A stretch of 46,295 nucleotides of DNA, taken from the NCBI GenBank assembly GCA_016794505.1, contig JAEUJZ010000087.1:1-46295 (forward strand). Reading direction: 5' to 3'. The stretch comes from Myxococcales bacterium. GTDB taxonomy: Bacteria; Myxococcota_A; Polyangia; Palsa-1104; JAEUJZ01. Position 1 is the stretch's first letter, and each line of letters starts with the position of its first letter. The notes below the pieces were generated by a model, which ran no database searches, was not told where the DNA came from, and worked only from the letters and a program-made list of their open reading frames with translations. Position numbers and translations under genes: made by a program. Below, piece by piece: positions 17,670 through 24,864 of the stretch.

Positions 17670-20600
17670 CTACTTTCCATCCGTTAGCATGGTAACTAGC
17701 CGCACGACGATGGGCTGGCCCCCAATCGCTACATCAAGCATCTGGGCCGTCGCTTTGAGCGCCCTTGCGTAGGCATCCAGTGGACTACGATTCCGATCGT
17801 GCCTCCGAGCTCGCTCTAGGCTGGGGCCCCGGTCGGAGGGGTGGGCTCCGGCAATTCGTAGTGCGCCTACTGCGGCCATCTCGTCGCGCGCCCATTCCTG
17901 CAGTTTGCTGTCAGTCCGTACCATATTGCGAACGGCCGCCAATGATGGGGTCTTGTGAGGGGGAGGCCAATCGGCGTCACGAAGCATGCGTGCTTCCGCC
18001 GTATCGCCATGTCGTACCCACGCCTCAAAGATACCGTTTAGGCATGTGGCAGCTCCAATCGCCATGGCCTCGGACCATGTTGCAAGGCCTGCCAGTCGGA
18101 AGGCCAACGACTCAGACTGATTGACGATCGCATCGTAAAGCCACTCGCGTTCGAGAGCGATCTCCAACAGTGCATCACGGTCTCTGTATGCACGCTCCAG
18201 TACTGCGACGAATGGCTTTTCTTTGAGTAGACGACGCATCTGCGATACCGCATGAGCCGCCGTCGGTCGCTCAGTTGGCTTACGCCGCGTTAGTTGGTTG
18301 GCGATAGCGGCGACCGGCGAGTTTAGCGAGAAGTCGCTACCCGGCGGACCCTTGAGAATCTGTCCCAGGGCATAGAGGTCACTGGCAAACGTGGCTGGTG
18401 CTCCCTCGCGCAATTCCGGAGCCATGAACTCATGCTCAGCGACATGACTATGGCTAGCTCCATCGGACAGACAAGCCATTCCAAAGTCAATCAATACGGC
18501 ATTCAAGGCCGAATCAACGACGACGTTGCGGGGATGAACGTCCCGGTGGACCACACCACGGGCTTGAAGTGCATCCAACGCAGCGCCAACCTGTGCTGCG
18601 ACATAAAGTCGTGCGCCTTGGCTCGCTGTCTTCCAGTCCTCATAAAATGACTCACCCTCAATCCAATCATACACGACAATCCCGCGAGTCGGATCGTCGA
18701 TATCAAAACCGGCCAGGCGAACTCTAGGAAGATAGCGATCGCCGTCTAGCCTAGTGCGAACGTCCCTCAGGACCTTAATAGCAGCACAGGTACGAACGAA
18801 ACGCCGTCTCTCGAGGGTGCTATTGAGCTGACATACTCTCCATGCCTGCGGAGCCTGATCGGTTTCGACCACAAATACGTCGGCTTGCCCACCCTGCTTC
18901 TTCGGTACGGCTCGCGGGTTCCATGCAATGACATCCGCGGCAAGCCGCGCGAGTGCGATCTGGTCGAGATTGTGCTGAAAAGGTGTTTCCATCGTTCGCT
19001 TTTTCAGCAAGTGTTCAAGGAGCGGGCGCTTGAAGGTGCCATCAGGCCCAAGGATAGCCAGTCGCACGAGTTCATTGATGCCGTCCTGGACGCGTGCTTC
19101 TGTGGCCGCCGCCTGAACTCCGTAATCGGCGAGTTGCTGATCAAGCCATGCCAGGGCACGCGTTCGTCTTTCGATAGTATCTCCCTCAGCCCGTTGTGTC
19201 GCAGCAAGGGCCAACGCCACGGGGTAGGCATCGATGGGATCCCACTCATCTGTGTGGCTTAGCTCAGCAGCTACATAGTCCCAGAGCCCGATGGCCCCGT
19301 TCTCATCTCGCTCCATGAGACGTGCTGTGGCGGCATCGACGTCGCTGGAAACGATGAATGCGCGATTACTGGCTCTTGCAAAGCCGACGGCCTCTACCAG
19401 CAACTGCTTGAGCGTGTACAGGTTATTGGCGGTTTTGGCGAGCCGGTCCCGAGCCCGCGCTGTCGAATCGAGCAGGTCTGAAGACAGGCGTCTTATAAAC
19501 GTGGCCAGTTCAGCTTCGCCGAATGATGTTCGTTCGGCGGCGACATTCATAAATGCCTGGCAGTTCGCTCCGAGGCGCCGCGGGAGTTGTAGCGTACCAG
19601 CCATGACGATGCATACACGGGCGAACTCAGCAGACTGAGTGGCCAGATCCCCTTCGAGCAGGTCCTTTAGGTGGGTGCCCCATCGCCCACCATCGCTTCG
19701 AGGAACCATGCTCTGTGCTTCGTCAATTAGCAGCAGCAGGTTCTTGTAGCCCTTTTGTGCTAGCTGCCTTCTCGCTTCACGGAACGTCTGACGGTCTGGG
19801 ACTCCGTCTTCTGGAATCGGAAACTGTACATCGATATGCAACCTCTCCTTCAGCTCCACTCGAAGTTCGCGAAGGACGGTTGTGACGCTATTTCGGGGAG
19901 AGTCATTGCGGTTTAATGTGATCCTGAAGACCGCCGATTCGAGGTTCTCTGCGGCAACTTTCTCTAGATAGCGCAGCAATGTTGTCTTGCCGAATCGTCT
20001 AGGGGCTGATACATAGAATGATTTAGTGGCCTTTCGCACGTACTGTTCGATCGACTCATATCCGGGTTGTACGCCCAGCGGCGCCATCTTCATGGTCTCG
20101 AGGTCAGTTTGATCCTCCTGGGGGACCGAGATCATGGGAAGTCCATCGTGGAATCGATCAAACTTAAGGTTGCCTATCAAACGTTGATCACCTGCCAGTA
20201 GTTCAAGTGCGAACCGTAGTTCAGACCGCTCCCGTTTGAGCTTGTCGAGAAAAGCCCGGTATGCAACGACAGGAACCGCAATATCTAGATAATACATACC
20301 CCCTTTGGCCATATACCATGCATTGTATGCGACCTCAATTCGCATACAACGGTTCCCTGGCGAGCTGGGATCGTCAACTACGGTTACTGTTTCGGTGACG
20401 GCCTGGGCAGGCATCTTGTTGAGGTGCGGCGTACGAAGGTAGAGAATGGCGCTACTCTCAAGTGGTGCGTTCGCTTTGATCCGAATTGCGATAGTAAATT
20501 TTCCTACCTCTTGACCTTGTTCTGGCGAAACGATTGCCACAAGGCATGACCGTACGTGGCCGCTCTCATCTGTCATTGGATGGCCGAACTCGATCAGATT

Positions 20601-20717
20601 CACTGACGGTTTGTCAGCGCCCAGAATGCGAGGACGTTCTGGTATGTCAGATGGAAGTATCCGACGATTGCCTGTCTGTATATGAGCGAGGATTTGATCG
20701 AGAGCGGACCATGTCAT
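17670..20717 (-). CDS. AAA/STAND-like ATPase fused to a Ser/Thr-kinase-like domain
   Basis: About 1015-aa multidomain protein. Residues 1-220 form an unrecognised, probably beta-rich domain. A STAND/AAA_16-like ATPase follows with Walker A APRRFGKTTLLRYL (about 239) and Walker B LLLIDEAQSM (about 329). From about residue 620 a protein-kinase fold appears: GGQADVFVVE as glycine-rich loop, HRDVHPRNVVVD catalytic loop (about 725), DFGMACL (about 745) and APELREG activation end. The expected beta-3 lysine is not obvious (WRVCQLN has Arg), so catalysis is uncertain. ATG 20717 is preferred; an in-frame TTG at 20777 would add 20 residues but lies beyond an inverted-repeat arm. Neither has a good ribosome site. 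Convergent to the defence operon, preceded by the 496-aa gene on the same strand. STAND proteins with enzymatic effectors are common immune sensors, which suggests a sensor-kinase role. Confidence 0.72.
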   Translation of the reverse strand: MTWSALDQILAHIQTGNRRILPSDIPERPRILGADKPSVNLIEFGHPMTDESGHVRSCLVAIVSPEQGQEVGKFTIAIRIKANAPLESSAILYLRTPHLNKMPAQAVTETVTVVDDPSSPGNRCMRIEVAYNAWYMAKGGMYYLDIAVPVVAYRAFLDKLKRERSELRFALELLAGDQRLIGNLKFDRFHDGLPMISVPQEDQTDLETMKMAPLGVQPGYESIEQYVRKATKSFYVSAPRRFGKTTLLRYLEKVAAENLESAVFRITLNRNDSPRNSVTTVLRELRVELKERLHIDVQFPIPEDGVPDRQTFREARRQLAQKGYKNLLLLIDEAQSMVPRSDGGRWGTHLKDLLEGDLATQSAEFARVCIVMAGTLQLPRRLGANCQAFMNVAAERTSFGEAELATFIRRLSSDLLDSTARARDRLAKTANNLYTLKQLLVEAVGFARASNRAFIVSSDVDAATARLMERDENGAIGLWDYVAAELSHTDEWDPIDAYPVALALAATQRAEGDTIERRTRALAWLDQQLADYGVQAAATEARVQDGINELVRLAILGPDGTFKRPLLEHLLKKRTMETPFQHNLDQIALARLAADVIAWNPRAVPKKQGGQADVFVVETDQAPQAWRVCQLNSTLERRRFVRTCAAIKVLRDVRTRLDGDRYLPRVRLAGFDIDDPTRGIVVYDWIEGESFYEDWKTASQGARLYVAAQVGAALDALQARGVVHRDVHPRNVVVDSALNAVLIDFGMACLSDGASHSHVAEHEFMAPELREGAPATFASDLYALGQILKGPPGSDFSLNSPVAAIANQLTRRKPTERPTAAHAVSQMRRLLKEKPFVAVLERAYRDRDALLEIALEREWLYDAIVNQSESLAFRLAGLATWSEAMAIGAATCLNGIFEAWVRHGDTAEARMLRDADWPPPHKTPSLAAVRNMVRTDSKLQEWARDEMAAVGALRIAGAHPSDRGPSLERARRHDRNRSPLDAYARALKATAQMLDVAIGGQPIVVRLVTMLTDGK

Positions 20718-20729
20718 AGACCGGGCAAA

Positions 20730-20976
20730 GTGATCGCGTTGGGACCGGGGGGGTGATCCGAATACAGGTGGGATCAAGTTAGTAATGGCCAGAGGGGTTT
20801 ACCCCGATGGCCTGATAGCGGGCGAGCGGTGGGGGACGGCGCTAGTCAAGGGGCGCGTAGCGACGAGCTATGCTCGCTTGCCCTTGACTTGCGTTGGCCT
20901 CCACCGCACAGGGCTGCACGCATTAGCAGTATGAAGTGAGTCAGCGGATCACCTCACCCGGTCCCAACGCGATCAC
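20730..20976 (-). other. Nested inverted repeats between the 496-aa gene and the ATPase-kinase gene
   Basis: Outer arms are 20730-20759 and 20946-20976; a 19-bp core (20730-20748 versus 20958-20976) is perfectly complementary and 8 more outer-loop-side bases also pair. Inside lie three further palindromes: 20787-20812 (GGCCA/TGGCC around GGGG-TTTA-CCCC with a symmetric GA/GA mismatch), an imperfect 30-bp pair 20824-20853/20880-20909 with AGTCAAGGG/CCCTTGACT perfect, and inside that CGAGC-TAT-GCTCG (20864-20876). The whole could fold as a long stem closing a multibranch loop. It may be a structured RNA or leader, an invertible promoter, or a replication or recombination site. The right arm overlaps the stop of the 496-aa gene; the left arm ends 13 bases before the kinase ATG. 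Confidence 0.6.
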
Positions 20977-22463
20977 TGGGGCCGGTCCCTGACAGACCAG
21001 TCAGTAACCGAGCGGAATACAGAGTCAGGCAAGTTGGCAAATCGGCCAGAATCGGTGACCTCAAGCCAAATGTCAATTCCCATGACTGGCAGTTTCTCCC
21101 AGACCTGCTCGAGCACTTCCGGCTTTAGTTTCCTTCGTAATTCACTGACCCTTTCTGTCAGTACTCGAAGCTGTTCGATGGCAATGCTCTCGAGGAAGTC
21201 GTGCGCTGAAAGCGGCACCAGCAAGGTGCGCAAAGTGGTGCGGGCCTCATAGAGCTGCCAGGCAGCACAGAGGCGCTCCACCAAACGTTCACCCGTGGAA
21301 GGTTGCAAACTAGCGAACGAGTCTGGAAGGTTATCTGCGAATGTGGAATTCAACCATCCCAGCGCCTCTTCTGCTTCAGCGCTAGCCGCATCATCGGCAA
21401 GCAATGCATCTCGCTTTGTGCCCCGTGGCGCAAGCCAATCGGGGAGCAGGTTCCATTTAGGGCCAGCCATTGCTTCTAGGAGGAATAGTGTTCGATCAAT
21501 GCTTGGCAACGACTTGCTTTCATTGGCAGGCGGTATCAACACAATGCCCAGACCTTTGGCCAGTTCATCGACACGGTCGACGCGAGTGATTAGATCATCA
21601 AGCTGCTCTGGTGAGGGCAGCGAATTGAGCCGTTCCTGAAGGATGCGTAGGTCTTCAGACAACGTTTGGCGCGTGGAGTGCAGCGCAGTTTGAGGATCAC
21701 TGGAGCCAACGTACTCGCGGACCATCGTCGGCAGACGATCGAGGAGAGACGCCCTGCCTAGTTTCACAGGTGCCACATTCGGTTGCGGTACGACAGGTCG
21801 TGAGTCTTGAGATCCATCTGTCGCAGGTCGCCCCGTGCCCGTCGGAGCCTGGGTGTTCTGAGGCGATGCGAGCGCATGTGTGGGAACTTGGCCGGTTGAC
21901 GCGTCGGGCGTGGTCGCTGAGAGCGCTGCATGTCCCGCAGTTGAACTGACGACGGCGGACATGCTTGACCTACCGTCCCTGGCGGTGGTTTGCAGCGGGG
22001 CAATCGTTGGCGCATCGGTTGTGACGGCGCCTTGTGCCTTGGCCAAGGCATGCGCAAGGGTACCAAACCCCTGAGCTGCGGGCCGCTGGCCAACTACCCC
22101 GAGAAACATGTGAATATGGGCGGTGGCAGTGATGCTAGACTGCTGATGGTTGGCCCATTCGGTTGCCAATTGCCAAGGCCCTGAGACTCTAGTGGCGTTG
22201 GGCGGTATGCGGTCGCCACGCGCAGGGCCGTTGAAAAGGCCGATAACAAACAGTGTGTCTGCGCGATACTTATCCTGCACGGCCATCGCCCGATACAAGC
22301 GGCCGTAAATGTGGAACACATCGCCGTCGGCTGCTGCGATCTCAAGCTCGTTGTTGTGCAGCAGGTCCGCGAGAACACACTCGCGCCAGTCCTGGCCATC
22401 GAACCCAACGTTCCGGGCGGAGGCTTGGAGTTTTTCTCCTCGGATTCTCAAGTAAAAGGGCAT
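20973..22463 (-). CDS. Unrecognised 496-aa protein upstream of the ATPase-kinase
   Basis: I do not recognise this family. Residues 1-125 form a compact domain beginning MPFYLRIRGEKL, with a strand-rich section and a conserved-looking YRADTLFVIGLFNG. Residues about 130-235 are a Ser/Thr/Pro/Ala-rich, probably disordered linker that could be phosphorylated. Residues about 240-310 are helical with coiled-coil character (SEDLRILQERLNSL...LDDLITRVDRVDELA), and the C-terminal 170 residues are mostly helical. There is no signal peptide or membrane span. ATG 22463 is chosen; a GTG two codons upstream (22469) is possible and AGCAGG nearby is a weak ribosome site. It lies on the same strand and directly before the kinase gene, so it may be its partner or substrate. 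Confidence 0.65.
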   Translation of the reverse strand: MPFYLRIRGEKLQASARNVGFDGQDWRECVLADLLHNNELEIAAADGDVFHIYGRLYRAMAVQDKYRADTLFVIGLFNGPARGDRIPPNATRVSGPWQLATEWANHQQSSITATAHIHMFLGVVGQRPAAQGFGTLAHALAKAQGAVTTDAPTIAPLQTTARDGRSSMSAVVSSTAGHAALSATTPDASTGQVPTHALASPQNTQAPTGTGRPATDGSQDSRPVVPQPNVAPVKLGRASLLDRLPTMVREYVGSSDPQTALHSTRQTLSEDLRILQERLNSLPSPEQLDDLITRVDRVDELAKGLGIVLIPPANESKSLPSIDRTLFLLEAMAGPKWNLLPDWLAPRGTKRDALLADDAASAEAEEALGWLNSTFADNLPDSFASLQPSTGERLVERLCAAWQLYEARTTLRTLLVPLSAHDFLESIAIEQLRVLTERVSELRRKLKPEVLEQVWEKLPVMGIDIWLEVTDSGRFANLPDSVFRSVTDWSVRDRPQ

Positions 22464-23206
22464 GGTCACGACCTGCTTGACTGTAGAGGTTCACGCCGCA
22501 CTTGCGCATGTTGAACGTCATGCGCTCTTCGGCATGGCCGCATGCGGGGCCAACCGGCGGGCGTTTGGCAAGTAGAAGACAAGTGTAGTTTCAATCGTCC
22601 TTCGTAAGCCATCCTCACCTTCTCCCGAATGTCATCGCTGCGTTCTTCAGCATCGGTGAAGCGTTTGGTTTGCTGGATTTCAGCCTGACTGGCAGTGCGT
22701 GCAGCCCGGCCTACTCCAGCCCCAACATCGCCAGCGTCTCTTTGGGATTTGCGGGAACCTGTTACGGACGGCTGCGGGGCAAGACGACTGCACGACCCAG
22801 CGTCAGCCCGTCGCGAACGATGTGGGCGATGCGGTCTGATGAGCCGCCGCGCGTGCCCAACCGGCCGTCCCGGATCAGGCTAGCAAAGAGCGTGTTCGTC
22901 AGATGTCGGCCGATGCTGTCATGGCAGAGGATGGTTGCCCCCCCCGCGTCCCCCTCTTGCCATCAAGCAGAGTGGCTTCGACAAACTGGCGAGGCAGGTA
23001 CATGCCGGGCAACAGTGCTTCCGACATCACCTAAAGCTGAATCCGCGGACAGAACTTGAAGAAGAAGCCATCACCGCAGAGCCGATAGCTGTCTTGACCG
23101 TCCCTTGGCTGCCACATGTCCGCCGTCTGATCGCGGAACCTCAGCGCGCAGCCCCCCCACTTGCAATGCCTCTGCCTCTCGGCTGCCAGCAGCCTCCATC
23201 CCGCCC
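22464..23206. other. 743-bp stretch without a convincing gene
   Basis: Open frames exist on both strands (for example 22670-23059 on the plus strand) but they start with weak codons, lack ribosome sites and show no recognisable domain. The stretch includes homopolymer C runs near 22938 and 23150. It separates the kinase/496-aa pair from the JAMM/lipoprotein pair and looks like decayed sequence; I could not identify its origin. The promoter of the 496-aa gene should lie in its first part. Confidence 0.5.
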
Positions 23207-23761
23207 CTACTCCACAACCGCCCCCGCATGCAGCTTGGCGTACAGCTTTGTGCGCGTGGCCAGCATGCGCAGCATGACGGTGGCTGCGTCTTGGATGTGG
23301 CCCTTCTGGAGCTGTTCTTCGGCGGCGCGGATCTTCATGCCGGTGTCGTCAACGACGGTGTGGGCGGCGTAGCGGCGGCCTAGCTCTTGGATACCGGCTT
23401 GAGCGCAGGCGACAGCGGCGGGGGCGTCCCCCGCGGCCAGGCGAGCTTCGCCGAGTGCCAGCCATGCGCGGGTGCCGGCGAGTTTGGTGTGCGGGGACTC
23501 TCCGGCGTCAGGAGCGGCGCTGCGGTGCAGCAGCACGGTCCCTTGCGCGGTGTGGCCGTTGTGGCTGCGCTCGACTTGGATGCGCAGCACGTCGGTGGGC
23601 TTCGGAGACGCAGCGGGCGGCGGTGCGGACTTGTCGGGGTTGTGGGCGGTCATCGGCGCACTCGGTGCAGGCGTTGGTGTCGCGGGTTTGCCGTCGGCCT
23701 GGCTGCATCCCAGGCAAGCTACGACGGGAATCAGACAGCTAGTGAGCTTGCGGCGGCGCAT
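23207..23761 (-). CDS. Putative lipoprotein with helical-repeat C terminus
   Basis: 184-aa protein with a short N-terminal basic/hydrophobic segment and a lipobox (VVACLGCSQ, Cys about residue 19), indicating lipid anchoring. Residues 22-55 are a Pro/Ala/Thr-rich linker. The remainder has TPR-like helical hairpins (WLALGEARLAAGDAPAAVACAQAGIQ and a second pair after it). Its start lies inside the end of the upstream JAMM-like gene (23 bases of overlap), so the two are translated together. Lipoproteins coupled to secreted enzymes are often immunity or anchoring partners; that role is inferred. Confidence 0.65.
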   Translation of the reverse strand: MRRRKLTSCLIPVVACLGCSQADGKPATPTPAPSAPMTAHNPDKSAPPPAASPKPTDVLRIQVERSHNGHTAQGTVLLHRSAAPDAGESPHTKLAGTRAWLALGEARLAAGDAPAAVACAQAGIQELGRRYAAHTVVDDTGMKIRAAEEQLQKGHIQDAATVMLRMLATRTKLYAKLHAGAVVE

Positions 23762-24674
23762 CGTGTTGGTTGGCCGGGGGCTTGGGGGGCGACGTATCGA
23801 CCTTGTTCAGTTTCCCCTTCTTTCCGGCGTAGTAAAGCAGGTGATAGTGCTCGGACGTGGCTCGCGTCGCGGCCTCTGCTTTTTCGCGTAGGTTGCCCTT
23901 GCCGTTTGTGTACAGGTCGTCCCAGTACGCCTCGATCTCTTCGAACAGTGCATCCTTGCCGTCTTCGCCGCGCGCCTTGACCAGCTCGTCGAATTCCTTG
24001 GTGCGTGCCGAACCGAACAGCCCTTTGCCCGACTGCACGACGTTCATGCGCTGCTGTTCGTAGACATGCAGCGCCAGATCGCGACCGCTGAACGGCACGT
24101 CGCGATAGCCGCCCTCCTGCTTGCTGTACGGGTGCGTGTGGCCCATGGCCAGGACCGTCTGTTCGGGCTTCACGTCGTCGTAGTTGACTGCGAACGATCC
24201 CGAGTCGCCCGATGCGCCCGGCAGCCACTGCGTGCTGCCGTCGGAGTTGCGCACGTACAGCCCGCCCTGTTCCTGCGACCGACCGTGCGGCATCGAGTGA
24301 CGCCACGCGCGCTGCATGCCTCGCCGTAGGTGCCTTGGCAGCGCGATCTCGGCGGGCGCGTCAGCGGTCGAGATGCTGGCACCGTTTTGCCCGTTGACCA
24401 CTTGGTCAAAGCCGCTGACCGGCTTCTGCGCTGCGGGCTTCTTTTCTGCCGCATGCGCCCCTGCGGCGTCGGCCCAGTGCGACATCGCAGCCGCTCGCTC
24501 CGTCGCGACCGCCCCGTCCACGGGGCACATGGCCGGCTGCGGCGCAGAGATCGCCGGAGTCGCCGGAGTCTGGCAGCTCATCGCAGGGGGCTCCGCCGGC
24601 GCGGGATGCAGGGGGCTCAGCGGCCAAGGCAGAAACGGATTCGGCTTCTTCTGAAGCTCATGCTCGAACGCCAT
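23739..24674 (-). CDS. JAMM/JAB-like metalloprotease-type protein (possible effector)
   Basis: 311-aa protein. The first 110 residues are Pro/Ala-rich and of low complexity, without a clear signal peptide. The core (about 115-215) has GHTHPYS at 168-174 followed by FSGRDLALH, giving the HxH...SxxD arrangement (His169, His171, Ser186, Asp189) of JAMM/MPN zinc peptidases; DUF4329-like toxin-associated domains have a similar HTHP signature (family knowledge). The rest is helical with a Lys-rich tail. ATG 24674 has GGAG about 12 bases upstream. It runs divergently from the large toxin-like gene at 24865 with 190 bases between, and is coupled to the lipoprotein gene downstream. Likely a secreted or surface-acting enzyme, with the lipoprotein as partner. 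Substrate unknown. Confidence 0.6.
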   Translation of the reverse strand: MAFEHELQKKPNPFLPWPLSPLHPAPAEPPAMSCQTPATPAISAPQPAMCPVDGAVATERAAAMSHWADAAGAHAAEKKPAAQKPVSGFDQVVNGQNGASISTADAPAEIALPRHLRRGMQRAWRHSMPHGRSQEQGGLYVRNSDGSTQWLPGASGDSGSFAVNYDDVKPEQTVLAMGHTHPYSKQEGGYRDVPFSGRDLALHVYEQQRMNVVQSGKGLFGSARTKEFDELVKARGEDGKDALFEEIEAYWDDLYTNGKGNLREKAEAATRATSEHYHLLYYAGKKGKLNKVDTSPPKPPANQHDAPPQAH

Positions 24675-24864
24675 CGCGGGGCTCCGACAAAGAACACAGA
24701 TCGAACCTGACTATCGTCGAGAATCATCGGATGGTTGCGTAGTTTTGTCCGAGCGGCACAAGCGAACTCATCCATGTGGTAGGTTTCCGCCTCTTTCCCC
24801 TCGTTGTGTTTCGCCGACCAGCCGTCGGCATTGTTCCGATTTTTTGCCGTACCCGGAGTTCGCG

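Noticed and set aside
20730..20976. Retron or group II intron RNA
   Set aside because: The nested stems invite the idea, but no reverse transcriptase is encoded anywhere in the circle.
22670..23059. 129-codon plus-strand frame as a gene
   Set aside because: It starts with TTG, has no ribosome site and no recognisable domain, and lies in apparently decayed sequence.
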